A DNA stretch of 37,623 bases, taken from positions 1 through 37,623 of the forward strand of contig QOPV01000013.1 in assembly GCA_003331265.1 (NCBI GenBank). Reading direction: 5' to 3'. Positions 1-8,447 of this stretch are shown piece by piece (the stretch's first letter is position 1; the number at the start of each line of letters is the position of its first letter). Position numbers and translations under genes: made by a program. Source of the DNA: Cryomorphaceae bacterium (GTDB lineage: Bacteria > Bacteroidota > Bacteroidia > Flavobacteriales > Flavobacteriaceae). Under the pieces are notes generated by a model. That model saw only the letters and a program-made list of their open reading frames with translations, did no database searches and was not told where the DNA came from.

Positions 1-1
1 T

Positions 2-1450
2 TGTAATGATTCACCTTTAGTTTTATATACCCCATCAGATGATAACCCCTGGAATGTATCTAAAATTAGATTTTTATATCGCAGATTGGGTTTTGGAATC
101 TCAAATGAAAAAGCAAAAGCTTTATTAGTCAAATCACCTGAAGAATTAATTGATGATATAATAAATTCTGCTAAAACGATGCCATTAACATCAGCACCGG
201 AATGGGGTTTTTGGAATAATAGTGAAATTAGTAATTCAGGAAATAATCAGGCTTATTACAAAAATGTATGGCAAAAACAAGCTTTTTCGAATTTTATTTC
301 TGATGGTTTTAGAGAAAGACTAACTTTATTTTGGAGTAATCATTTTGTAACTGAATACTATGATTATAATCAAGCACAGTACTTATATCAGTATCATTCT
401 AGGCTTCAAGAGTATTCTCTTGGAAATTTTAAAGACTTTGTAAGTGTAATTGGATTGGAACCAGCTATGCTAAGATATTTAAATGGCTATTCTAATAAAA
501 AGAAGGCGCCAAATGAAAATTATGCTAGAGAGCTTTATGAGTTATTTACTTTGGGTGAAGGAAACGGATATACGTCCAATGATATTACTGAAACTTCAAG
601 AGCATTAACTGGTTACAATAAATATTTAGATGGTTACGGAAGCGCAGTAGTTTTTAATGAAAACACCTTTGACAGTGGAGATAAAACTATTTTTGGAAAA
701 ACTGGTAATTGGGGATATCAAGATGTTATTGATATTTTATTTGAAGAAAAAAACGAATTAATAGCGAATTTTATTTGTGAAAAATTATATAAATATTTTG
801 TTAGCCCTGTCTTAAATAAAGAAATTACATCACAATTAGCATTGACTTTTATTGCAGCAGATTTTGAATTAGTTCCTGTTTACAATCAATTGTTTAAAAG
901 CAAACATTTTTTTGATCCAAATTCATCTAATGTTTTAATTAAAAGCCCTATTGACTTATTTGTTTTCATTCAAAATGATTTTGAATTTATTTTTCCATCA
1001 AATTTTCAAAAGAATCACACTAATTATTTAAAAGCTCGTTGTACAGAAATGGGCCAAGAAATATTTAAACCCATTGATGTAGCTGGGTGGCAAGAAAATC
1101 AGGATTGGATTAGCACAGGAACCTTACCCATGAGGTGGGAGTTTATTGAGTATATTTTTAATAGACACTGGGCCGGAAATAAAGAACAATTTAGAACCTT
1201 TATAATTTCTCTCGTTGGAAATACTGAAAAAGATCCTAAAATAATTGTAGATAAATTAAAAGGGTTTATGTTTTGTAATTATGACATAAAGTATGAGGAG
1301 CGTCTAGATGCTATAAATATATTTAAGGGTGATGTACCTGATAATTATTTTGAAGATGGGACATGGGATCTTAACAACGAATCTGTTCCAAAACAAGTTT
1401 ATGATTTAATCTTATTTTTCATTTCATTACCTGAGTTTCAATTAAAATAA
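2..1450 (+). CDS. DUF1800 family protein, 5' end cut by window edge
   Basis: The reading frame is open from base 2 through to the stop at 1450, so the gene begins outside the window. The TTG at 86 is only an internal codon: residues upstream of it (NPWN, then RFLYRRLGFG) are the usual DUF1800 N-terminal motif. Further family marks are FWSNHFV, NYARELYELFTLGEG, ALTGY and DVAGWQ. DUF1800 proteins are of unknown biochemical function; in Bacteroidota and other phyla they are usually encoded next to a DUF1501 protein, which is the case here (2-nt gap), and the pair is thought to be exported. The 482 codons visible are near the lower end of the family length, so only a short N-terminal part should be missing. 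Any export signal would lie in the missing part. Family is secure; function is not. Confidence 0.9.
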   Translation, partial: CNDSPLVLYTPSDDNPWNVSKIRFLYRRLGFGISNEKAKALLVKSPEELIDDIINSAKTMPLTSAPEWGFWNNSEISNSGNNQAYYKNVWQKQAFSNFISDGFRERLTLFWSNHFVTEYYDYNQAQYLYQYHSRLQEYSLGNFKDFVSVIGLEPAMLRYLNGYSNKKKAPNENYARELYELFTLGEGNGYTSNDITETSRALTGYNKYLDGYGSAVVFNENTFDSGDKTIFGKTGNWGYQDVIDILFEEKNELIANFICEKLYKYFVSPVLNKEITSQLALTFIAADFELVPVYNQLFKSKHFFDPNSSNVLIKSPIDLFVFIQNDFEFIFPSNFQKNHTNYLKARCTEMGQEIFKPIDVAGWQENQDWISTGTLPMRWEFIEYIFNRHWAGNKEQFRTFIISLVGNTEKDPKIIVDKLKGFMFCNYDIKYEERLDAINIFKGDVPDNYFEDGTWDLNNESVPKQVYDLILFFISLPEFQLK

Positions 1451-1452
1451 TT

Positions 1453-3048
1453 ATGAAGAAAAAAAATTATTTAAACTCTAAAAAACATAAAGCCGAACAT
1501 TCAAAGTGGGGAAGAAGAGGTTTTTTAAAAACCTTGGGAATTGCGGGTGCTGGAGCAATATCTTTTGGAAATAGTTCATTGTCTGTTTTAAACTCAAATT
1601 TCTTAACTAACGCACTCACAGGATCTATTAGTGATAGATCATTAGTACTTATAAGATTAAAGGGAGGTAATGATGGGTTAAATACTATAGTTCCGCTTAA
1701 TCATTTTGACACCTATGTCAATAAAAGACCAAATATTCACATTCCGAAATCTAATCTGATTGAGTTGAGCGATAGTTTTGCCATTCCTAAATTCATGAAT
1801 AATTTAGAACCTTTGTGGAAAGATGGTAAAATGAAAGTTGTAAACGGTGTGGGATATGAAAACCCAAATGGATCTCATTTTAAATCGTCTGATATTTGGG
1901 CAAGCGCTACACATAATAAAGAAATTTCAACAGGATGGCTTGGAAGATATTATGATGAAAAGTATTTAGACTATTTGACTAATCCACCTGAAAAACCTGT
2001 AGCAATTCAAATTGGAAGTAGAGGTAATTTAATATTTAATGGAAGTAAAACATCTTACGCATTTGCGGTATCAAGCCCTGAAAGATTAAAGAAAGTAGCT
2101 GAAAACGGGACCTTATTTGACACAAAAAATCTACCAGATTGTACACATGGAGATCAAATAGAATTTCTTAGAAGAATTTCTAATGCTACATTTAATTACG
2201 CCTCTGTTATTCATAAGGCTTATAATGAGTCGGAAGAGTTTGACCAATATGATGCAGAGAACAGTTTAGACAGACAATTGAGTTTGGTTTCAAGACTTAT
2301 TAAAGGTGATTTAGGATCTAAGATTTACATGGTTTCACTTGGTGGTTTTGATACACATGGAAGTCAACCTGAAAGACATCAAAAATTATTAACCACTTTA
2401 TCAAACTCTATTAAAGTCTTTTATGACGATTTGAAATATTATGGTTTAGACAAAAAAGTTCTTTCATTAACTTTCTCAGAATTTGGAAGAAGAGTAGCTG
2501 AGAATGGATCTGAAGGAACTGACCATGGAACAGCTGCCCCAGTTATGTTATTTGGACCTGCATTAAAAGGAAATGGATTTATAGGAGATCATCCAAGTTT
2601 GAGTGATTTAAACAACCGAGGTAATTTAAAACATAATTTAGATTTTAGATCTATTTATACTACAATTTTAACTGACTGGCTATGTGGTGATAAGAATTTC
2701 ATTAATAAAGCTATGTTAGGTAATGAATATTCTCTTTTAGGTTTAGGAATTAATTGTAATGATGAAATAATAAATTACGATGATATCATTCCTTATCATG
2801 CTGCAATTTATGGTTCTAGCAAAGTTGACTTGAATTTAAGAATAAATCAGGATCATCATATTAAAATTTATGTGTATGATATTTTAGGAAGAAATCATGG
2901 TCTGATATATGATAATTTACTTAGAAGAGGAACACATACATTTCCTTTGTCTATTAATTCAAGAAGAAAATTATCTTCGGGTCAATACTTCTATAATATA
3001 AAAGTATTAGGTGGTCAAGACTTAAATAAATCGTTTGTTGTAAAATAA
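1453..3048 (+). CDS. DUF1501 secreted protein with Tat-like N-terminus and T9SS sorting tail
   Basis: DUF1501 proteins belong to the alkaline-phosphatase/sulfatase-like fold group; the substrate is unknown. The N-terminus carries a twin-arginine motif (GRRGFLKTLG, residues 21-30) followed by a small-residue hydrophobic stretch, as expected for a Tat signal. LKGGNDGLN (about residues 69-77), SLGGFDTHG, FSEFGRR and DHGTAAP are characteristic of the family. The last 80 or so residues look like a type A T9SS C-terminal domain: strand-rich, with VYDILGR, then SSGQYFYNIKV and a final KSFVVK. It starts 2 nt after the DUF1800 gene and is probably cotranscribed and coupled with it. The protein likely ends up at or beyond the outer membrane. 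Its stop is only 1 nt from the stop of the convergent gene. Confidence 0.9.
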   Translation: MKKKNYLNSKKHKAEHSKWGRRGFLKTLGIAGAGAISFGNSSLSVLNSNFLTNALTGSISDRSLVLIRLKGGNDGLNTIVPLNHFDTYVNKRPNIHIPKSNLIELSDSFAIPKFMNNLEPLWKDGKMKVVNGVGYENPNGSHFKSSDIWASATHNKEISTGWLGRYYDEKYLDYLTNPPEKPVAIQIGSRGNLIFNGSKTSYAFAVSSPERLKKVAENGTLFDTKNLPDCTHGDQIEFLRRISNATFNYASVIHKAYNESEEFDQYDAENSLDRQLSLVSRLIKGDLGSKIYMVSLGGFDTHGSQPERHQKLLTTLSNSIKVFYDDLKYYGLDKKVLSLTFSEFGRRVAENGSEGTDHGTAAPVMLFGPALKGNGFIGDHPSLSDLNNRGNLKHNLDFRSIYTTILTDWLCGDKNFINKAMLGNEYSLLGLGINCNDEIINYDDIIPYHAAIYGSSKVDLNLRINQDHHIKIYVYDILGRNHGLIYDNLLRRGTHTFPLSINSRRKLSSGQYFYNIKVLGGQDLNKSFVVK

Positions 3049-3049
3049 T

Positions 3050-3829
3050 CTAAAAACTTGTAAAGAGTTTCTCCATTTTTACACTCTCTTCATCAGCCAA
3101 GGCTTTATCGACTAAGATTCTTCCACTATGTTCATCAGTAATAAGTTTTTTTCTTGAAGCAATATCTAGTTGAACTTGAGGGGGAATTGTAAAAAAAGAT
3201 CCAGCTGAAGCTCCTCTTTCGACAGCAACAACAGCAAGTCCATTTCTAACGCTAGATCGTATTTTTTTGTATGAAATTATTAGAGATTCATCGATTTTGG
3301 ATTCAAATTCTTTAGATTTTTTAAGAAGTTCGTTCTCTTCTTTTTCTGTTTCTTTTAAAATATCTCCAAGTTCATTTTTTTTATGAGTCAAATGTTCCTT
3401 TCTTTCTTCAAGTTTTTCGTTGTTTTGAGCGATATTTTCTTTTTTTAATTCAATTTGAACATTTAATTCTTTTACTTGCTTAGCACAAAGTTCAATCTCA
3501 AGTTCTTGAAATTCTATTTCTTTACTTAGAGATTCAAAAGCTCTGTTATTTCTAACATTTTTTTGTTGTTCATTATATTTTTTAATCATTGTTTTAGCAT
3601 GTTCTGTCGTATTCTGCTTTGATTTAATGTCTTCTGAACATTGATTTAGTTCATCATTTATTTTAGAAATTCTAACTTCAAGTCCTGCCACCTCATCTTC
3701 CAAATCTTCGACTTCTAAGGGAAGTTCACCTCTTACACTTTTGATTTTATCAATTCTAGAATCAATTAATTGTAGGTCATATAATGCTCTAAGTTTTTCT
3801 TCTACAGAGAATTCTTTTTTCTTAGCCAT
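3050..3829 (-). CDS. CdsZ/CT398-like coiled-coil protein with degenerate zinc ribbon
   Basis: This 259-aa protein is a long coiled coil (about residues 10-180, rich in E, K, L and N) followed by a short C-terminal domain. It matches the family often annotated as C4-type zinc ribbon or CdsZ-like, with the landmark IPPQVQLDIASRKK and then SGRILVD. In the zinc-binding form the ribbon has two CxxC knuckles; here those places read SAGS (208-211) and DEHS (232-235), so all four cysteines are absent and zinc binding by this site is unlikely. My recollection is that this loss is common in flavobacterial members. Function is unknown; a scaffold or regulatory role is inferred from related proteins. It begins 2 nt downstream of nif3, suggesting one transcript from the promoter upstream of nif3. 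Confidence 0.85.
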   Translation of the reverse strand: MAKKKEFSVEEKLRALYDLQLIDSRIDKIKSVRGELPLEVEDLEDEVAGLEVRISKINDELNQCSEDIKSKQNTTEHAKTMIKKYNEQQKNVRNNRAFESLSKEIEFQELEIELCAKQVKELNVQIELKKENIAQNNEKLEERKEHLTHKKNELGDILKETEKEENELLKKSKEFESKIDESLIISYKKIRSSVRNGLAVVAVERGASAGSFFTIPPQVQLDIASRKKLITDEHSGRILVDKALADEESVKMEKLFTSF

Positions 3830-3831
3830 AA

Positions 3832-4611
3832 TTAAAAATAATTAACAGGGTTAGTATTTGATTTTGATATAACGCACGCAAACTTAGGAATTTTTTTTCT
3901 AAGAAAATTTAAAATAAGTTCTTTTGTGTATTGCTCACTTTCATAATGTCCAATATCTAATAATAAAATTTTATTTTCTGCTCTAAAATAATCATGATAT
4001 TTAAGATCTGCAGTTATAAAACAGTCAGCTCCAGCTTTTATTGCTTCTTCAATTGCAAAACTTCCAGAACCACCTAAAACTGCTACTTTTTTTATTTTTT
4101 TATTTAAGAAGGTGGAGTGTTTGATCAAACTAGTTTTCATTATACCTTTTACATAATTTAGGAATTCTTTCTCTGGAGCCGGTTTATGTAGTTCCCCAAT
4201 CATTCCCATCCCTCCTTTACAGTCTATTTTTGGAATTAAAATTTTAGTATTATTTAAATTTAGATATTTTGAAATTTGAAAATTTACTCCCTTTGGGTGG
4301 TTATCTAAGTTTGTGTGAATTGCATAAATATTTATGTTATTTTTTATGGACTTACTTATCACCCTTTTAACATAAGTCTTGTTAGTTATTTTTTTTAATC
4401 CATCAAAAATTATTGGGTGGAAACTAATAATTAAATCGCATTTATTTTCAACTGCTTCATCAACAACATTTTCTAGAGTGTCAAGGGTTATTAAAGCTTT
4501 TTTAACCTCTACATTTTCATCACCAAGAATCAAACCAACATTATCAAAATCTTCTGCTAGTTCCAGAGGAGCCCATTTTTCTATTAGATTTATAATTTCT
4601 TTTAATTTCAA
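3832..4611 (-). CDS. Nif3-like dinuclear metal centre protein (GTP cyclohydrolase I type 2 fold)
   Basis: Nif3/YbgI family members form hexameric toroids with a two-metal site; their reaction is unsettled. Visible metal-site motifs are FHPIIF, IHTNLD and DIGHYESE near the C-terminus, plus AEDFDNVGL near the N-terminus. At 259 aa it is the short form, like Escherichia coli YbgI, lacking the PII-like insert found in the roughly 365-aa forms that I recall from many Bacteroidota. No ATG is available near the family start; the frame opens with TTG at 4611, thirteen nt after an exact TAnnTTTG box, so TTG is the likely start. It heads a two-gene unit with the coiled-coil gene and is divergent from lpxK with 71 bp between them. 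Confidence 0.88.
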   Translation of the reverse strand: MKLKEIINLIEKWAPLELAEDFDNVGLILGDENVEVKKALITLDTLENVVDEAVENKCDLIISFHPIIFDGLKKITNKTYVKRVISKSIKNNINIYAIHTNLDNHPKGVNFQISKYLNLNNTKILIPKIDCKGGMGMIGELHKPAPEKEFLNYVKGIMKTSLIKHSTFLNKKIKKVAVLGGSGSFAIEEAIKAGADCFITADLKYHDYFRAENKILLLDIGHYESEQYTKELILNFLRKKIPKFACVISKSNTNPVNYF

Positions 4612-4624
4612 ATTTTTTTTTTTA

Positions 4625-4632
4625 CAAAGTTA
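4625..4632 (-). promoter_or_regulatory. Predicted -7 promoter element for nif3
   Basis: TAACTTTG on the minus strand is an exact match to the Bacteroidota -7 consensus TAnnTTTG. It ends 13 nt upstream of the TTG start of nif3. No clear TTTG-like -33 element is seen at the usual spacing (a TTTA lies near), so the call rests mainly on the -7 box and position. Confidence 0.5.
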
Positions 4633-4682
4633 TAAATTATTGAATCAACTAAAGTTTAGATATAAATTTATAATTTAGTTTT

Positions 4683-5696
4683 ATGATTTTTTTTAGAAAA
4701 ATTCTGTTTCCTTTTACAATTATATATTTTTTAATTACTTGTTTTAGAAATATTTTATTTGATTTACAATTATTAAAATCTAGGAGTTTTGATTATCCTT
4801 TAATTGGGGTAGGAAATTTAAGTTCTGGTGGAACAGGAAAAACTCCATTAGTTGAGTATATTTTTAAAAATTTTAGTGATAGTTTTAACTTATCACTTTT
4901 AAGTAGAGGTTACAAAAGATCTGGGTCCGGTTATATTCGAGCAGGGGATAACTCAAGTCCAAGTTTAATCGGTGACGAACCATATCAAATTTTTAAAAAG
5001 TTTAGAAATATTCAAGTCGCAGTTGATGGAAATAGGATCAGAGGAGTTGAAAATTTAATAAACGAAATTCCAAATTTACAGGGAGTTGTTTTAGATGATT
5101 GTTTTCAACACCGCTATATTGACTTAAAATTAAATATTTTACTAACTACCTATCAAAATCCATTTTTTAAAGATTGTATTTTACCCTCTGGAAATTTAAG
5201 AGAATCTAGTGCAGGATACCATAGAGCCGATGTGATTATAGTTACAAAATGTCCTTTAAGTTTAAATTCTATTAAAATGGATGAATTTAAGGGTTCTATC
5301 AATTTAAAAAATCATCAAAGTTTGTTTTTTACGTCTATAGAGTATAATAATACTCTATTTGGAAAAGAATCAATAAAACTAAATAAACTTAAAAAATTTA
5401 AGATTTTATTAGTTACTGGCATAGCAAATAACACACCATTATTAGAGTTTTTGAATAAACAAAATATTGAATTTGATCATTTGAATTTTAATGATCATCA
5501 TAATTATTCAACTAATGATATTGAAAAAATTAAAAAAGATTATTTTGATAGAATTATTATAACAACTGAAAAAGACTATATAAAAATAAATCAGTTAGGT
5601 TTGAAAAATGATTTATATTATTTAAAGATAGAAACTAAATTTTTGAGAGATGAAAATTCTTTTAAAAAAATAATTAGAAATACACTTTCTAATTAA
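4683..5696 (+). CDS. lpxK: Tetraacyldisaccharide 4'-kinase LpxK
   Basis: LpxK phosphorylates the 4' position of the lipid A disaccharide precursor at the inner membrane. The N-terminal 25 residues are hydrophobic and serve as the membrane anchor. The P-loop NLSSGGTGKTP lies at residues 45-55. LLSRGYKR and then DDCFQHR (138-144; the family usually reads DDGFQHR) follow, with the C-terminal landmarks FNDHHNYS and TTEKDYIKI. The 337-aa length is typical of Bacteroidota. It is monocistronic and divergent from nif3, and its 3' end overlaps that of lipA by 8 nt in convergent orientation. A near-consensus box (TAATTTAG, 4671-4678) ends 4 nt before the ATG. Confidence 0.95.
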   Translation: MIFFRKILFPFTIIYFLITCFRNILFDLQLLKSRSFDYPLIGVGNLSSGGTGKTPLVEYIFKNFSDSFNLSLLSRGYKRSGSGYIRAGDNSSPSLIGDEPYQIFKKFRNIQVAVDGNRIRGVENLINEIPNLQGVVLDDCFQHRYIDLKLNILLTTYQNPFFKDCILPSGNLRESSAGYHRADVIIVTKCPLSLNSIKMDEFKGSINLKNHQSLFFTSIEYNNTLFGKESIKLNKLKKFKILLVTGIANNTPLLEFLNKQNIEFDHLNFNDHHNYSTNDIEKIKKDYFDRIIITTEKDYIKINQLGLKNDLYYLKIETKFLRDENSFKKIIRNTLSN

Positions 5697-6645
5697 TATG
5701 TTTTTGAGCTTTGTAAGAAGATCTAACAAGCGGACCACTTTCGACATGTCTAAATCCTAGGTCTATTCCAAATTCTTCATATTTTTTAAATTGGCTAGGG
5801 TCAATAAATTCTTTCACTGGCAAATGTTTTTTTGAAGGTTGTAAATATTGACCAATAGTTACAATGTCGACATCATGATCTTTTAAATCCAAAAGTGTTT
5901 GAAATACTTCATTTTCTTTTTCACCTAATCCAAGCATTATTCCAGATTTAGTTCTATTGATTCCATTTTTCTTTAAATATTTTAAAACATTAAGACTTCT
6001 ATCATATTTTGCTTGAATTCTAACCTCACGAGTTAGTCTTTTTACTGTTTCCATATTATGAGAAACAACTTCAGGGTTAACATCAATAATTTTATCTAAA
6101 TGTTTTTCAATTCCCTGAAAATCTGGAATTAAAGTTTCAAGAGTTGTATTAGGGTTTAATCTCCTAATACTTTTCACCGTTTCTGACCATATAAGGGTAC
6201 CCATATCTTTTAAATCGTCTCTATCTACAGACGTAATAACAGCATGTTTAATCTTCATTATTTTTATAGAATTTGCTACTTTCTCAGGTTCTGACCAGTC
6301 TACTTTTTCAGGTTTACCAGTTTTTACTCCGCAAAAACCACATGATCGAGTGCAGATGTTACCTAGAATCATAAACGTTGCTGTTCCCTCTCCCCAACAT
6401 TCACCCATATTTGGACAACTTCCAGAGGAACATATCGTGTTTAGATTGTATTTGTCAACCAAGCCTCTAAGCTCGGTATATTTTTCACCTGTTGGAAGTT
6501 TTACTCTGATCCACTTTGGTTTTTTTTCTATTTTCTTCTTTGAAAAAAATTTATTAGAAATGTTATTTCTATTAGAAATTTTGAGACTTTTCCATTGATC
6601 TTTATTAGTTGTTAATTCTTTTGAATGGATTAGATTTGTAGACAT
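5689..6645 (-). CDS. lipA: Lipoyl synthase LipA
   Basis: LipA is a radical-SAM enzyme that inserts two sulfurs into the octanoyl group carried on lipoyl domains of 2-oxoacid dehydrogenases and the glycine cleavage system. Both iron-sulfur clusters can be read: the auxiliary cluster cysteines C72, C77 and C83 (CX4CX5C) and the radical-SAM CX3CX2C at C98, C102 and C105. The conserved RSSY near the C-terminus (308-311) supplies the serine ligand of the auxiliary cluster. The N-terminal 45 residues are a lysine-rich extension before the conserved domain; the ATG start at 6645 is the only good one. Its 3' end overlaps that of lpxK by 8 nt. The nearest gene upstream on this strand is the Nramp-like transporter, 41 nt away. 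Confidence 0.96.
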   Translation of the reverse strand: MSTNLIHSKELTTNKDQWKSLKISNRNNISNKFFSKKKIEKKPKWIRVKLPTGEKYTELRGLVDKYNLNTICSSGSCPNMGECWGEGTATFMILGNICTRSCGFCGVKTGKPEKVDWSEPEKVANSIKIMKIKHAVITSVDRDDLKDMGTLIWSETVKSIRRLNPNTTLETLIPDFQGIEKHLDKIIDVNPEVVSHNMETVKRLTREVRIQAKYDRSLNVLKYLKKNGINRTKSGIMLGLGEKENEVFQTLLDLKDHDVDIVTIGQYLQPSKKHLPVKEFIDPSQFKKYEEFGIDLGFRHVESGPLVRSSYKAQKHIN

Positions 6646-6686
6646 AAAATTTTTTCAATGCTAATTTACAAACTATTAATTAATTT

Positions 6687-7898
6687 TTATAATATACTTA
6701 AGTACCAAATAGTAAAACATGATAAAAATATTATACCTAAGACACTTAAAATATTTATATAAATGGAAGGTCTAAATTCTTTAGGTGTATGTTTACTATT
6801 TATCAATTTAAAATTAGCAATTGCATAAAAAGGAGCCGTGATAAAAGAAAGTATAGTGGCAATTTTAACTAGAAGGCCCATTTCTGACATGAAAAAGATA
6901 AAAATAGATAATGTTCCTAAAGCCAATATTATAATCCAAAAATTATAGTTAGCAATTTTTTTGAATCCAAGTAATTTAAATGTTTTTTTCATTGTTCTTG
7001 GGGAGGCATCCAAGCAGGTTATTGTTGTGCTAAACATTGTAGTAAAAGCTGCTATTGCTATTATTAAAAAAGCGCCATCTCCAATTGAAATAGTATATAG
7101 GTTTATTAACTGATTTGCAAAGACACCTCCTTGATTTGAGAAGGTTTCTCCACTGTTATACATGACAAGTGAACCCAAAGCAATAAAACATATTCCTAAA
7201 ATTATAGTGGTAACATATCCAATATTAAAATCGAAAATAATTTCTTTTTTACTTATCAATTTATCTTTTTTCTTTTTTTCTAAAGTCCAAATAGATTGCC
7301 AAATTGAAATATCAAGTGGGGCTGGCATCCAACCCATAAAAGCCACTAAGAAAGCAACTTCAATTGCTTCTTTTGGAAAGATTTGTGTCAATTCTAATGA
7401 ACTACTAGAGTTAGTTCCTGCAATAAATACCGCTAATAAAGTACTTACAGTAAGTAATACTATTACAAACTTCATTAAATTATCTAGAAGTTTATATCTG
7501 CCAATTAAAAGTATAAGCAAACACATTAAAATTATTATACATGCCCAAACTGTAATATTAGATGTTATTCCAAAAAGTTCAATTGCTAATCCTGCTGTTA
7601 CTATTGTCACAGCAGTTTGAATTGTAAACATAGTTATAAGCGATAAGATTAAATAAGTTAATAAGACATACTTACTTAATTTATAATAACCGTCTAAAAT
7701 ACTTTCTCCAGTTGCTAAAGAATATTTAGGGCCAAATAAGAAAAAAGGGTATTTGAATAAATTAGAAAGTAACAGAGCCCATAATAATCCAAAACCAAAA
7801 TCAGCTCCTGCTCTAGTTGACTGAACTAAATGAGAAACCCCAATAGCAGCACCAGCAAATAGGAGTCCCGGACCTAATTTTTGAATAACTTTTATCAT
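6687..7898 (-). CDS. Nramp-family transporter lacking the DPGN motif
   Basis: The protein has about eleven hydrophobic segments in 403 aa and begins with LGPGLLFAGAAIGVSHLVQ, matching Nramp (Slc11) TM1 in position. In canonical Nramp manganese/iron transporters TM1 carries DPGN, whose Asp and Asn coordinate metal; here the equivalent stretch reads AAIGVSHLVQSTRAGA with neither. TM6 shows GWMPAPLD, related to the A-x-x-M-P segment. Proteins of this sequence type are commonly annotated as divalent metal transporters in Bacteroidota, but the substrate is uncertain without the canonical ligands. The ATG overlaps the stop of the sigma-factor gene by 4 nt (ATGA type), so the two are probably translationally coupled. 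Inner-membrane location is clear; substrate is not. Confidence 0.82.
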   Translation of the reverse strand: MIKVIQKLGPGLLFAGAAIGVSHLVQSTRAGADFGFGLLWALLLSNLFKYPFFLFGPKYSLATGESILDGYYKLSKYVLLTYLILSLITMFTIQTAVTIVTAGLAIELFGITSNITVWACIIILMCLLILLIGRYKLLDNLMKFVIVLLTVSTLLAVFIAGTNSSSSLELTQIFPKEAIEVAFLVAFMGWMPAPLDISIWQSIWTLEKKKKDKLISKKEIIFDFNIGYVTTIILGICFIALGSLVMYNSGETFSNQGGVFANQLINLYTISIGDGAFLIIAIAAFTTMFSTTITCLDASPRTMKKTFKLLGFKKIANYNFWIIILALGTLSIFIFFMSEMGLLVKIATILSFITAPFYAIANFKLINSKHTPKEFRPSIYINILSVLGIIFLSCFTIWYLSIL

Positions 7899-8443
7899 GA
7901 TTTTTGAATTATTTGAGATAAGATTCTTTTTGCTCTCATTAACCTTATTTTCACATTATTTATAGGCTGATTTAGTTTTTTAGAAATTTCCTTATTACTT
8001 AATTCATTGAAATATTTAAGTTCAATAACTTTTTTATATATCGGCTTTAATTTATTTATTTTATTTTTTAACGACCTTAGTTTTTGTTCATTGATAAGAT
8101 CATCTTCTGGACTGGGAGAACTTTCTTTAAGTTCTTTAAAATTATTTAACTCAATCAAATTATAATTATTCTTATTTTTTCTTAAATGATCAATATGTAA
8201 ATTTTTGGAAATAGTTATTAGCCAAGTTTTAAAAACATATTTATCATTATATGTATGAATTTTTTCAAATGCTTTTGTGAAACTTTCTATGGTGATGTCC
8301 TCAGCTCCAGATTCATTTTTTATTCTTTTTAATTGAAAATTATAAACATCATCCCAATAGGTATTTAATAGAAAGTTAAAAGCATTTTGATTATTATCTT
8401 TCGCAAGATTTATTTGACTTGTAAGAATTTTATTTTTTACCAA
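7895..8443 (-). CDS. ECF-like RNA polymerase sigma factor
   Basis: The 182-aa protein has the two-domain layout of ECF sigma factors. Region 2 (about residues 20-95) includes GAEDITIESFTKAFEKI and TWLITISKNLHIDHLRK. A short acidic linker follows, then region 4 (about 125-180) with LKPIYKKVIELKYF and the helix-turn-helix NKEISKKLNQPINNVKIRLMRAKRIL. It directs polymerase to a set of promoters not deducible here, and no anti-sigma gene is adjacent. It lies between the 67-aa membrane protein (4 nt upstream) and the Nramp gene (4-nt overlap), so murB, the small gene, sigma and Nramp probably form one operon. The frame opens with TTG at 8443; no ATG is in frame near the family start. Confidence 0.9.
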   Translation of the reverse strand: MVKNKILTSQINLAKDNNQNAFNFLLNTYWDDVYNFQLKRIKNESGAEDITIESFTKAFEKIHTYNDKYVFKTWLITISKNLHIDHLRKNKNNYNLIELNNFKELKESSPSPEDDLINEQKLRSLKNKINKLKPIYKKVIELKYFNELSNKEISKKLNQPINNVKIRLMRAKRILSQIIQKS

Positions 8444-8447
8444 ATTT

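Noticed and set aside
4379-4678. 99-codon plus-strand frame opposite nif3
   Set aside because: Serine/phenylalanine-rich antisense shadow of a conserved protein.
7162-7620. 152-codon plus-strand frame within the Nramp-like gene
   Set aside because: Antisense shadow of membrane-segment codons, with no recognisable domain or promoter.
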